From a virus: a stretch of DNA of 64,000 nucleotides. The DNA is taken from positions 1 through 64,000 of the IMG/VR virus record IMGVR_UViG_3300037493_000871. One strand, written 5' to 3'. This document shows positions 52,021-59,425 of the stretch, one piece after another. Numbering within the stretch: position 1 is the first letter of the stretch; each line of letters begins with the position of its first letter. Made by a program: the position numbers and the translations under genes. Below the pieces are notes generated by a model that saw only the letters and a program-made list of their open reading frames with translations, searched no databases and was not told the origin of the DNA.

Positions 52021-52333
52021 TGTTCTTCTCCTTTAACTTGGCTTCGACTGCTTTCACAAGATCAGCAGTTGGGTTCATTGGGTACACCACAAGATCGGCA
52101 ACATCCTTTGGTGTGAGCCCAACCCAAGGTCGCTGCGGTGGGGATGTGTAAAGCTTTGTTCCAACAGGCAAGTCTTTAATGTCAGTCTCATAAAAATCAA
52201 TTTCTTTATGTTGATGTGCGTATTGAACAACCCACGCCACAGGCTCTTGCTGCGGCTGTGCTTGCACCGGAATACATCCGTGACTTGAGCAATACGCTAC
52301 GGTTTCGCATTCTTTGCAAATAGTGTGTGTCAT
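52010..52333 (-). CDS. small Cys-rich phage protein, relative of 52337 gene
   Basis: 107 residues. N-terminal Cys cluster (CKEC, CSSHGC), then QQEPVAWVVQ, LYTSPPQRPWVGLT and a C-terminal VEAKLKEKNNAT. LYTSPPQ and QQEPVA words recur in gene 52337, so the two are paralogous modules. Function unknown. Confidence 0.68.
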   Translation of the reverse strand: MTHTICKECETVAYCSSHGCIPVQAQPQQEPVAWVVQYAHQHKEIDFYETDIKDLPVGTKLYTSPPQRPWVGLTPKDVADLVVYPMNPTADLVKAVEAKLKEKNNAT

Positions 52334-52336
52334 GTG

Positions 52337-52678
52337 TTACTCCTTAATGCCGTGGGCGGCTTCAATGGCTCGGGCAAAGTCAAGATCAGACCATGCTTCA
52401 TTTTTGGACTTCAGTTCTCGCCATACTTCAGTGATCTCATCATCCGTCAGCGGCTTGCGCTGTGGTGGGGATGTGTAGAGTGGGTCTTTCCAGTCCATCC
52501 CTTTTTCGTAAACAAGGTGCTTTCTCTTCACCTCATCCAAATCCTGAACACACGCCACAGGCTCTTGCTGCGTAGCAACGGGTGGCGTGGGTGCTTGCAT
52601 TGAGTATTGACACCTACACCCCTGCATCACGCTTGAGTGGGAACCCGCAATTTTTCCGCACTTTAGGCATCGGCTCAT
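52337..52678 (-). CDS. small Cys-rich phage protein, relative of 52010 gene
   Basis: 113 residues. CLKCGK and CRCQ near the N-terminus, QQEPVACVQDL, LYTSPPQRKPLTDDEI, ending RAIEAAHGIKE. The same C-terminal end and the ribosome site that follows recur in the neighbouring 48-residue gene. Confidence 0.68.
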   Translation of the reverse strand: MSRCLKCGKIAGSHSSVMQGCRCQYSMQAPTPPVATQQEPVACVQDLDEVKRKHLVYEKGMDWKDPLYTSPPQRKPLTDDEITEVWRELKSKNEAWSDLDFARAIEAAHGIKE

Positions 52679-52821
52679 GTGTTCTCCTTAATGCCGTGGG
52701 CGGCTTCGATGCGACACTTTCCCGGCCCTTTGATGCAGACGTGGTAGTCAATCATGCCCAAGCCACCGGCAATGAAGCAGAGACTGTGAAAGGCTCCGAA
52801 CATAAAAGTTATGGTTTTCAT
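52675..52821 (-). CDS. 48-residue membrane protein
   Basis: A short gene: MKTITFMFGAFHSLCFIAGG, then a hydrophobic stretch to about residue 24, Cys-containing tail and RIEAAHGIKENT. RBS AGGAG is 7-8 bases upstream. One membrane pass. The C-terminal IEAAHGIKE equals the end of gene 52337, differing by one base in the stop region, a sign of recent duplication. Overlaps the 52337 start (ATGA). Confidence 0.68.
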   Translation of the reverse strand: MKTITFMFGAFHSLCFIAGGLGMIDYHVCIKGPGKCRIEAAHGIKENT

Positions 52822-53093
52822 GTGTTACTCCTAATCGCTTTTGGTATCGCTACCGGAAACATCATGTAGCCTTCGCGTTCGTACCACTTTGCAATGCGCT
52901 CACGCTCTATTGCCACCATCTTTTCACACATCAGCGTCCACGATGCATTGGCTTTTGCGTTGGTTTCAGCGATAGCGTCTTCACGCACCAGCGCGGCAAA
53001 GGCTTCAATCTCTTTGATACCCACCAGTGCGCAAGTTAATAGAGTGCCTGTTGCACATGTGGCTTTTTGCATCATTTCTTGTATTGTTTTCAT
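52818..53093 (-). CDS. unknown 91-residue protein
   Basis: N-terminal Cys/Thr hydrophobic segment (KATCATGTLLTCALVGIKEI) then a charged helix and EREGYMMFPVAIPK. Not recognised. AGGAGTAAG precedes the ATG. Confidence 0.62.
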   Translation of the reverse strand: MKTIQEMMQKATCATGTLLTCALVGIKEIEAFAALVREDAIAETNAKANASWTLMCEKMVAIERERIAKWYEREGYMMFPVAIPKAIRSNT

Positions 53094-53296
53094 TTCTTAC
53101 TCCTCGCCTCGCGGCACAGTTGTTTTATCTCTGCTGAATAATCGGGACTAAACTCGATCAGCGAACAGTCCATCTTCTTGGCTTCGTGCATCGGTGGGTA
53201 CATCCAAGCGCATAGGAACAGCACACCGAGGAACATCACCACCATGCACACCACCAAGATGCCATCAATCAGGCACATCCAAAAAATACTTTTCAT
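53090..53296 (-). CDS. 68-residue membrane protein
   Basis: Starts MKSIFWMCLIDGILVVCMVV; residues 4-32 are one strong membrane segment, then a charged tail to the end. No lipobox. Could sit in the inner membrane with the C-terminus in the cytosol. Not recognised. Confidence 0.68.
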   Translation of the reverse strand: MKSIFWMCLIDGILVVCMVVMFLGVLFLCAWMYPPMHEAKKMDCSLIEFSPDYSAEIKQLCREARSKK

Positions 53297-53766
53297 CCCT
53301 TCTCTCCTTTAGGCCATCCCAGCTTGCTCAAACCCGCGACCACGTTGGCCAGCGCAGGTAGGTTCTTGGTGGGCGCTTCGACTGTGGGGAAATACTTCTT
53401 GAACTCAGGCAAGCGTGTCTCTAGCATCTTGAGTGTGGTGCAGGCATTGACTGCGTTGTTCAGGTTGTACTCGGCGCTGATGCGTGCGTCTTCTTCGTCT
53501 TTGAACGGCTTGGTGATTTCCTTGATGGTGTCGTCGGACACATCACCGACGATAAGCTCGCGGTGCCCGTAGTCATTGATGAAGCTGCCGAAGTACTGTG
53601 TGCGCAACGCCAGCGGGGTCTTGTTGTACACCTTGCGCACCTCTGGGCTCATGGCCTTGATGATGGCGGCTTGTATCGCGTCCTTGCGTTTGATCTTGTC
53701 AGGTTTTGGCACATCCTGCATGATGGCGCGAACGATGGCTTGGCGGTCGTATTTAGTAAGTTTCAT
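53293..53766 (-). CDS. unknown helical protein, possibly Nmad5-like
   Basis: 157 residues beginning MKLTKYDRQAIVRAIMQDVP, a start that reminds me of a nucleotide-modification-associated phage family (Nmad5), but I cannot confirm this. The rest is helical with basic patches. Overlaps the next gene by 4 bp. Confidence 0.62.
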   Translation of the reverse strand: MKLTKYDRQAIVRAIMQDVPKPDKIKRKDAIQAAIIKAMSPEVRKVYNKTPLALRTQYFGSFINDYGHRELIVGDVSDDTIKEITKPFKDEEDARISAEYNLNNAVNACTTLKMLETRLPEFKKYFPTVEAPTKNLPALANVVAGLSKLGWPKGEKG

Positions 53767-53768
53767 GG

Positions 53769-54305
53769 TTAGGCTCCGAACATTTCTTTGAGCTCGCGGT
53801 ACAGATCATGGGCTTGATACACGGACAAGTCTTCCAGCATTTTCTCAGGGCTGAAGTCTGACTTGCGAATGATGAACTTGGACTTGGCCGGGGCTTCTTC
53901 CGTGGGCCGGCGCTGCTGCTCAAGCAAAGTACGCACATCTGGCAAGTTCTTGGCACTGAACGTAGGCTTGGGCTTGTACTCAATCTTTTTCTTGGTCGGG
54001 TCCGGCATTGCAACGTACTCGGGCACAACTGCGTACAGCTGGAACCCATCTCTGCGGGTAAGACCTTTGCGGCAGAACTGCGAGATCAGGGAGGTGGTAG
54101 ATGCGACCTTGAATCCCTTGAGTTTTAAGTCTTGGATGACCCCGTTGATGGGCTTGCCCGGATGTTCTTTGATGTAGTCGAACAAAACACGCGACACATT
54201 GTTGGTTACGCGCTTGTCGGTCTTGGTTGGGGTTTGCGTCATAGTAGCCTCTGGCTTATTCCATTCGTTGAGAAGTTTGGTCATTTCGGTTTTGATGTCA
54301 GGCAT
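53769..54305 (-). CDS. unknown 178-residue protein with wHTH-like part
   Basis: Residues about 25-95 (NNVSRVLFDYIKEHPGKPIN; STTSLISQFCRKGLTRR) look like a winged helix, with a disordered linker and a charged C-terminal helix ending KEMFGA. ATG 54305 has GGAG 6 bases upstream. Could bind DNA. Unknown role. Confidence 0.65.
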   Translation of the reverse strand: MPDIKTEMTKLLNEWNKPEATMTQTPTKTDKRVTNNVSRVLFDYIKEHPGKPINGVIQDLKLKGFKVASTTSLISQFCRKGLTRRDGFQLYAVVPEYVAMPDPTKKKIEYKPKPTFSAKNLPDVRTLLEQQRRPTEEAPAKSKFIIRKSDFSPEKMLEDLSVYQAHDLYRELKEMFGA

Positions 54306-54480
54306 GGTCATCTCCAAATAAATCTTGCTGTCTAATATTAGATGGCTCAGGCATGGTGTGAGCCAAGTCCTCTACCTCGCGGATACGCATTTCAAGGCGC
54401 TCGCTTAGGGCTCGGATAAGCCCCGACTGCCCATCGGCATGTCGCAGTAGTTCTTCATCCGTCAGGTGGTCATACGTCAT
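54298..54480 (-). CDS. small acidic helical protein
   Basis: 60 residues. MTYDHLTDEELLRHADGQSG then a charged helix; SNIRQQ near 48-53 is encoded by the palindrome at 54331. Short overlaps with both neighbours. Not recognised. Confidence 0.62.
   Translation of the reverse strand: MTYDHLTDEELLRHADGQSGLIRALSERLEMRIREVEDLAHTMPEPSNIRQQDLFGDDHA
54331..54342. repeat. TCTAATATTAGA palindrome, copy 2
   Basis: Within the 54298 gene, read as Ser-Asn-Ile-Arg. Confidence 0.85.
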
Positions 54481-54791
54481 TGTTTGCTCATTTCTTTAAA
54501 GGACTCAAGGTTGTTGTTGGCATCGGTTTCAAACCATACGATGCACTCAGGTGGGGGCTGTTTGATGATGGACATATGCCCACCGATCTTGGCCATGTTG
54601 ATGATGCTTACTAACCATTCAGGCCGATTGGATATATGGCCAACCCAAGAAGTCTCGCGCCCCTCCCGCCAGCAACGCAGGTTGTACTCGTCGCCCCGCT
54701 CTTCGTACCGATACTCTCGGTGGTCCTCGGGTAGGTCATCTTGGTAGCCGAAGCTACGCTCCATCGTTCTAAGCGCGTCTCGTTTATTCAT
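54477..54791 (-). CDS. unknown 104-residue protein
   Basis: MNKRDALRTMERSFGYQDDL start, many charged residues and aromatic words (WREGRETSWVGHISNRPEW). The shorter start at 54791 overlaps the 54784 gene end by 8 bp and is preferred over 54824. Not recognised. Confidence 0.62.
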   Translation of the reverse strand: MNKRDALRTMERSFGYQDDLPEDHREYRYEERGDEYNLRCWREGRETSWVGHISNRPEWLVSIINMAKIGGHMSIIKQPPPECIVWFETDANNNLESFKEMSKQ

Positions 54792-55698
54792 CAATTCCCC
54801 AATCAAATGCAGACAGAATCTCATCGACCTTCTGCTTGGTTAATACACGGGTGCTGTCTTCTTCTCGCAACTCTTTAGGAGTTACCCCAGACAATACATC
54901 CTCAAGCTTACGCCTAGCTTTCTCAAGCGCCGGGTCTTTCGTTACGTTCATCACAGTGAGCAGATCACACAACTCCAATGCGCCCGTCACCATCGTGTCG
55001 TGGAACACACGCTTCTTGATCTTGCCGTCCTCGGTCTCCTCAACAGTCAAGCGATCGCTCAAGCGGGACAGGGCATCATGCAAGCGAGTCCACGAATCTT
55101 GGTTGGCCGCGGCCAGTTGGGCCTCGATGCGCTGCTCGTACTGTGCGATCAGTTCGCGCTGTACTGTGCTCTCAATGTCAAGTCGGAAGTCGCCCGCCGT
55201 AGGCAGTGGTGTGAAGGAAGTCTCCATGCGGAAACGCTTAGCCACAAGGTGCCGGCTAGGGTACTCAGCGCGATCAAACAACGTACCCAACTGGAATGCA
55301 GCAGCCGCTACCAGCGTGTCGTACTTGTCAAGGAACTCACCCACCAGCCGATCAAATTCAATCTTGTGGCGGCCCATGATCTTCTGGTACTCCAGCAGTG
55401 CAGCAGTAGGCAGCAAGCGGGTTCCTTGGTCGCTCCAAGGCAGTGTGAGGCGGTAGTGCTCGGCACGGGCACGGGCTTGGAACTTAGTCACTGCGTCCAG
55501 CTCTTTGCATTCGGCAAACAGGTTCTTGTACACCGATGCAGCCTTCTTGGAGTTAGACCCCTTGGCCGTTGTGACCTCGGCTTGTGTGCCCCGGTCTTGC
55601 TTGCGCCCCGAGTAGATTGCGATGTTTAGGTCTACCATCATAGCGGCGCGAGCCACACCAGCGATAGGGGAGGGGTTAGTTGTTGTCATGTAGTTCAT
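54784..55698 (-). CDS. DUF3150-like protein, partner of MoxR/VWA
   Basis: 304 residues from ATG 55698. The sequence ILSAFDWGIDE at the end, TRVLTKQKVDEIL, LTLPWSDQGTRLLPTAALLE and KFQARARAEHYRLTLPW resemble DUF3150 proteins that accompany MoxR ATPases and VWA proteins on phages and plasmids. Almost all helical. A palindrome lies 13 bases before the ATG. A longer frame to 55902 overlaps other genes and is rejected. Confidence 0.7.
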   Translation of the reverse strand: MNYMTTTNPSPIAGVARAAMMVDLNIAIYSGRKQDRGTQAEVTTAKGSNSKKAASVYKNLFAECKELDAVTKFQARARAEHYRLTLPWSDQGTRLLPTAALLEYQKIMGRHKIEFDRLVGEFLDKYDTLVAAAAFQLGTLFDRAEYPSRHLVAKRFRMETSFTPLPTAGDFRLDIESTVQRELIAQYEQRIEAQLAAANQDSWTRLHDALSRLSDRLTVEETEDGKIKKRVFHDTMVTGALELCDLLTVMNVTKDPALEKARRKLEDVLSGVTPKELREEDSTRVLTKQKVDEILSAFDWGIDE

Positions 55699-55710
55699 GA
55701 TGTTCTTTCG

Positions 55711-55722
55711 TCTAATATTAGA
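55711..55722. repeat. TCTAATATTAGA palindrome, copy 3
   Basis: Lies 12 bases upstream of the DUF3150-like ATG and carries the stop codon of the 55718 gene. Confidence 0.88.
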
Positions 55723-55960
55723 TTGGTGTATGGGTTGGTTTCTTGTGCATCTCAAGCATGAGTGCCATGAAATGTGGGGGGAACACATCGTCGTCGATGT
55801 ATATCTTGTCGGTGTCCGGGGACGGATTAAGGTGGATGATACGTACGAACCAGCCCTCCTTCTTGGCGCGTCGGGCGTAGGCCACCAGCTTGTCGCCTTC
55901 AAACATGTCCCACATGGGGCCGTGTTGCTTGGTCATTGAGAATTTCCATGTGCGGGTCAT
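55718..55960 (-). CDS. unknown 80-residue protein
   Basis: MTRTWKFSMTKQHGPMWDMF start, a compact basic/aromatic domain (KEGWFVRIIHLNPSPD) and acidic DTDKIYIDDDVFPPHF. Ends inside palindrome copy 3 (stop TAA). Not recognised. Confidence 0.62.
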   Translation of the reverse strand: MTRTWKFSMTKQHGPMWDMFEGDKLVAYARRAKKEGWFVRIIHLNPSPDTDKIYIDDDVFPPHFMALMLEMHKKPTHTPI

Positions 55961-56211
55961 GACTGCTCCGCCTGTAGTTTCTCAGCCAGCTTGAGGGTGT
56001 CGATGTAGTCTTCGTGAACCATGTTCGTGCGAAACCAGTCATGTAGCTGCATGGGCGCAATAAAGGGTTGGTAGGACGCCGTGGTTGTACTCGTGCTGCC
56101 TATGTACCTCTGCTGGAGTAACTCAGCGTCTGCAATGGCGTCAACAATCCGTGCAAGTTGTTCCGATGTGAGCAGGGCCTTTTGCCCCGAGATTTCAAGT
56201 AGGTGTTTCAT
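55957..56211 (-). CDS. unknown 84-residue helical protein
   Basis: From ATG 56211: MKHLLEISGQKALLTSEQLARI, then LLQQRYIGSTS and MVHEDYIDTLKLAEKLQAEQ. The longer frame to 56451 overlaps the 56195 gene and is rejected. Not recognised. Confidence 0.62.
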   Translation of the reverse strand: MKHLLEISGQKALLTSEQLARIVDAIADAELLQQRYIGSTSTTTASYQPFIAPMQLHDWFRTNMVHEDYIDTLKLAEKLQAEQS

Positions 56212-56818
56212 GTTCGGTTTCCTCAATTTCAAATGTGATTTCATTGCATTCGCAAGACTCAATAAAAGATTCCTCACTCGTGAGGTGCTCATACTCATTT
56301 TGCAAATCCCTATACAACTTGTTGCACTTCTCGTCCACGTAGGACTGCATCTCACCCTCAAGGCCAGCGGCGCTATGCTGCTCGTCAACAAGATCGTTCC
56401 ATGCGTCCTCGTCAAGCATGCTGAACACTCCCTCAGGGTTGGTGTTACCAATGCAGTTAGCGTCCCAACTCACACGGCCACTATTCCTTCTGTGGTAGCT
56501 GTCACCTACGTCAGCCCTATCGCCATACTCTTTCACTGCCAAGTACAGCGCAGGGTACTCAACGTCATACCCTTTGAGCTCCATGAACTCTGCCACTCGG
56601 ATTTGCCCCTCGAACGCTGCGTAGTCGCTCTGGCAATACCCAAGTGAGAAGGCGATTCGATGTACGTGAACACCCTCGGCGTCCATGTCTTCCTTGAAGC
56701 CCTCTTCCATGTAGTCCCACCACTCATCGAATGGGCCTTCTTGCGCCCACTTTGAATACTCCTTCTGGAACCTTGTTGGGTCGCACTGCTGTAGTTCTTT
56801 TACCGTAATGTTTTTCAT
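56195..56818 (-). CDS. unknown protein with GYCQSDYAAFEGQI motif
   Basis: 207 residues from ATG 56818. The motif FSLGYCQSDYAAFEGQIRV (about 59-77) belongs to a widely distributed phage/prophage group (often SQGDGA-FEG). The C-terminal half is acidic, and the last 30 residues carry several Cys and Glu. Function unknown. It overlaps the 55957 gene by 17 bp. Confidence 0.7.
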   Translation of the reverse strand: MKNITVKELQQCDPTRFQKEYSKWAQEGPFDEWWDYMEEGFKEDMDAEGVHVHRIAFSLGYCQSDYAAFEGQIRVAEFMELKGYDVEYPALYLAVKEYGDRADVGDSYHRRNSGRVSWDANCIGNTNPEGVFSMLDEDAWNDLVDEQHSAAGLEGEMQSYVDEKCNKLYRDLQNEYEHLTSEESFIESCECNEITFEIEETEHETPT

Positions 56819-57041
56819 TTGGTATATCCCTAATGTATTGAGCCGCCCTGATAGCGGCGATTGCTTTTGCTGCGTCGAACGACTCGACGTGTTGTAGGTA
56901 TTCAGAGGGCTTATCACCTGCAATGGCAATATGCCACCCCTCGTAATTCCAGATTTGGGCAACGGCAAGCTCATACTTTTTGTGCATGAGGTACCACTTG
57001 TCAAACCCATACTCGGCCCACTCGAAGTCATCGGCGGTCAT
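56724..57041 (-). CDS. small protein with FDAAKAIAAI motif
   Basis: 105 residues. FDKWYLMHKKYELAVAQIWN, then WHIAIAGDK and VESFDAAKAIAAIRAAQYIR, similar in design to the 57045 protein and to the 62-63 kb paralogues. The 95-bp overlap with the 56195 gene is long for this genome, so either the start or end could be wrong. Confidence 0.55.
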   Translation of the reverse strand: MTADDFEWAEYGFDKWYLMHKKYELAVAQIWNYEGWHIAIAGDKPSEYLQHVESFDAAKAIAAIRAAQYIRDIPNEKHYGKRTTAVRPNKVPEGVFKVGARRPIR

Positions 57042-57044
57042 AGG

Positions 57045-57362
57045 TCAATTCCTTTGTTGCATTCTTTGCAGTTCAGTGGCCGCCAATATCCGGCCTACTG
57101 CCTTTGCTGCTTTGAGCTTGTTGAAGTAGGAAATCTCGTCCCAATCGTTCTCGACGTCATCCCATACCTCCAACTTGAACGGCCCGTTGTCTTTGTCAAA
57201 CGATTCGACGCACGCTATGTAGATGCCTCCATCAGCGAAGCTATCCGTAGGCGGGTCTGCGGGAATCGTATTCAAGAACCAGCGATATATCTTCTTCTTG
57301 CTTGGTGATACGAACACCAGTGATTCCTCAACGGGGCTCCATCGTTTTCTTAGTTCAGCCAT
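57045..57362 (-). CDS. unknown 105-residue protein, palindrome-controlled
   Basis: MAELRKRWSPVEESLVFVSP start with a very good AAGGAGG 5 bases upstream; IYIACVESFDKDN near 47-60 and FNKLKAAKAVGRILAATELQ at the end resemble the 56724 protein. A palindrome sits directly before the ribosome site. Function unknown. Confidence 0.65.
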   Translation of the reverse strand: MAELRKRWSPVEESLVFVSPSKKKIYRWFLNTIPADPPTDSFADGGIYIACVESFDKDNGPFKLEVWDDVENDWDEISYFNKLKAAKAVGRILAATELQRMQQRN

Positions 57363-57375
57363 GCTGACCTCCTTG

Positions 57376-57387
57376 TCTAATATTAGA
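57376..57387. repeat. TCTAATATTAGA palindrome, copy 4
   Basis: Lies 13 bases upstream of ATG 57362, touching AAGGAGG. Its TAA is the stop of the VWA gene. Confidence 0.9.
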
Positions 57388-58552
57388 CGTCGATGTGAAT
57401 TGTTGTGCCGAACGGCGCGGACATACCTGCGGTTGTAACTGCCCACATGGTTGGGATATCCGTGTTACCCCATGAGCCTACATAGCCATCGGTGAACTGC
57501 ACGATCGCATCGGGCTTGATATTGTTTTTGCGCAAGTGATCGAACAACACCGAACCATCAGTGCCCCCGCCGCCCTTGATCTTGAGGTCTTGCACAGCGA
57601 ACTGGCCGTCCTCGAATACCTGCTCACCCGTTACCTCGGTATCCCAATAGATCACACGGCACTTGCTTGGCTTGATCTGCTCGATGATGGTCGCAATCTC
57701 AGAGACGAACCGAGTCATCTCGTCACCACCAAAGATTGAACCTGACGTGTCAAACCCGATCACCAGCTCCGTCATAGTTGTGCCTACCATTGAGGGCATA
57801 TAGACGTCATCAGCAAGGAACCTGCGGTTGGGCTTGCGCCATGAGGATTCGTCACGACCTGCACACGTCTCAGTAATGAAGTCACGCAGCACCTTACGCC
57901 AGTCAACCTTAGGCGCAAGCAAGTCACCGAACACACCGTCCTCACCGCCAGAGCCCTTGCCTTGCATCTTCTTACGCATGATCTCACCCTGACGGATGGC
58001 GCGTTGAATCTCGTTGGCTTGTGCTTGTTCTTGAGCAGGGTCACCATTGGCCTCGTTGCCCTCCCAGTCATGCTCGTCCATGCCATCGCCATCGCCCTGA
58101 CCTTGGCCATCTTTTTGCTGCTGCTTGATGTCGTCAAAGATTTGCTTGACCGACCAGCCACGGTACTTAGGCTCGGGCTTGATACCCACATCAGGCATCT
58201 TGATGAACCCCTCACCATCATCGGTGTCATGCAGCGTACCGTTGACAAAGTAGTCCGCAGCTACGTTGGCCATCATGGCATTCTCTTCGTGCAGTGCTTT
58301 CCATACATTCATGTGACGATAGGCTTTGTGCGTTGCCTCATGCAAGACAAGGAAGCGAAGCTGCTGGTCAGTCTTCATATGCTCTTCAATGAACTTGGGG
58401 TTGTATCGCACGTCCCATCCATCGGTCGCAGCCGTTGGTACTGAGTCATCCACGATCACCTTGCCGCAAGCAAGCACCCCTGAGTAGGCGCAGAACTTCT
58501 TGTGCTGCATGATGGCGATGTGTGCCTTCTTGATTCGATCTTGTACGTTCAT
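57383..58552 (-). CDS. VWA-domain protein with metallopeptidase-like motif
   Basis: 389 residues. HEATH (71-75) with Asp100 downstream is a peptidase-like zinc site (DUF2201-type). A Gln/Gly/Asp linker lies around 145-175. The C-terminal VWA domain has MIDAS DTSGS (268-272), Thr331 and Asp355 (TDGY). VWA proteins of this class work with a MoxR ATPase, here the 59425 gene, to remodel or load a metal/protein target. The palindrome at 58572 sits before its ribosome site. Confidence 0.85.
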   Translation of the reverse strand: MNVQDRIKKAHIAIMQHKKFCAYSGVLACGKVIVDDSVPTAATDGWDVRYNPKFIEEHMKTDQQLRFLVLHEATHKAYRHMNVWKALHEENAMMANVAADYFVNGTLHDTDDGEGFIKMPDVGIKPEPKYRGWSVKQIFDDIKQQQKDGQGQGDGDGMDEHDWEGNEANGDPAQEQAQANEIQRAIRQGEIMRKKMQGKGSGGEDGVFGDLLAPKVDWRKVLRDFITETCAGRDESSWRKPNRRFLADDVYMPSMVGTTMTELVIGFDTSGSIFGGDEMTRFVSEIATIIEQIKPSKCRVIYWDTEVTGEQVFEDGQFAVQDLKIKGGGGTDGSVLFDHLRKNNIKPDAIVQFTDGYVGSWGNTDIPTMWAVTTAGMSAPFGTTIHIDV

Positions 58553-58571
58553 GGTTTTTCCTTAGGTTGTA

Positions 58572-58583
58572 TCTAATATTAGA
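58572..58583. repeat. TCTAATATTAGA palindrome, copy 5
   Basis: 19 bases upstream of the VWA ATG at 58552; its TAA ends the 58579 gene. Confidence 0.9.
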
Positions 58584-58857
58584 GGAAGGTGTCGCTGTGG
58601 CCGTACTGGGCTCTTGGCTTGGGGTTCACGCGGTAGATCAAAAACGCCTCCGCTGCTGTGCGGTCGATCATCTTGCGTATTGCTTTCTTGATGCACCTAC
58701 GCTCCCACCACGTAAGCTCAATGGGGGCCTCGCGTATCTGTGTATCGTCGGTGTCAATCCGCAGTCTTGACTTGATGTGCCGTACCTCGCGGCTGCCGAG
58801 CATTTCCCATTCGTCCTCGGCCAGTGCCTGTATCACATGCTTGGCGAAATCTCTCAT
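58579..58857 (-). CDS. unknown 92-residue basic protein
   Basis: MRDFAKHVIQALAEDEWEML start, a basic middle (WERRCIKKAIRKMIDR) and a short tail. Stop codon lies in palindrome copy 5. Not recognised. Confidence 0.62.
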   Translation of the reverse strand: MRDFAKHVIQALAEDEWEMLGSREVRHIKSRLRIDTDDTQIREAPIELTWWERRCIKKAIRKMIDRTAAEAFLIYRVNPKPRAQYGHSDTFL

Positions 58858-59024
58858 GATTGTTTCCTTGCGTAGTTGAGTAGCCCTGTTTGAAGGCGAA
58901 TTGAACTGTCCGTCATGTAGTTCTTCAGCGGGGGTTGGTACCCCTTGCTGATACGGTTCGGATGCCAGTCTTTATGCAAGCGCACGATGGTGCGCCCGTT
59001 ACTTGTTTTCTCTACGATTAGCAT
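58854..59024 (-). CDS. unknown 56-residue protein
   Basis: From ATG 59024: MLIVEKTSNGRTIVRLHKDW, small basic fold. Overlaps the 58579 gene by 4 bp. Not recognised. Confidence 0.6.
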   Translation of the reverse strand: MLIVEKTSNGRTIVRLHKDWHPNRISKGYQPPLKNYMTDSSIRLQTGLLNYARKQS

Positions 59025-59025
59025 G

Positions 59026-59196
59026 TCAGCTCCTTTGGTTAAAAGAAGCCATCCACGCAAACAGCGCGACCTTTGCTTCAGCTTTACTCATGTCAAAGCG
59101 GGCTTCAAGATAGGGAACAGCTCCCCACATATTGACCTCGCTCGAATCACGCAAGTCAATTAGATAGTCGTGTATTTCTTGTGTTGTTGGTTTCAT
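59026..59196 (-). CDS. unknown 56-residue protein
   Basis: From ATG 59196: MKPTTQEIHDYLIDLRDSSE, two helices with WGAVPYLEARF. A TTG at 59208 is an alternative start. Not recognised. Confidence 0.6.
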   Translation of the reverse strand: MKPTTQEIHDYLIDLRDSSEVNMWGAVPYLEARFDMSKAEAKVALFAWMASFNQRS

Positions 59197-59197
59197 T

Positions 59198-59425
59198 TCA
59201 TTTCCCAATGTTGATTACGCCCATGATCTTCATGAGCCCAATGATTTCGGCGCGTCTAATATTAGATGCGATGGTGGTGCTGTGCTCGTCTAAGTGGGGG
59301 GAGTTCAACACGGCGTCTAAATCCCACCGCCAAGGCTTGTACCAAATACGCTGAGGAATGAGCGCGTAGTATTGATTGTCGAGGGGCATCATGTACATAT
59401 CCCCCGATTGAAGTTTCCTTGCCAT
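59198..59425 (-). CDS. unknown 75-residue protein
   Basis: MARKLQSGDMYMMPLDNQYY start, then an aromatic middle (RIWYKPWRWDLD) and SNIRRAEI encoded over palindrome copy 6. The start overlaps the MoxR stop by one base (TAATG), so the two are translated in sequence. Not recognised. Confidence 0.62.
   Translation of the reverse strand: MARKLQSGDMYMMPLDNQYYALIPQRIWYKPWRWDLDAVLNSPHLDEHSTTIASNIRRAEIIGLMKIMGVINIGK
59255..59266. repeat. TCTAATATTAGA palindrome, copy 6
   Basis: Within the 59198 gene, read as Ser-Asn-Ile-Arg. Confidence 0.85.

Noticed and set aside
55000-55629. Rightward frame inside the DUF3150-like gene
   Set aside because: No ribosome site, opposite to all neighbours, and overlaps a better supported gene.
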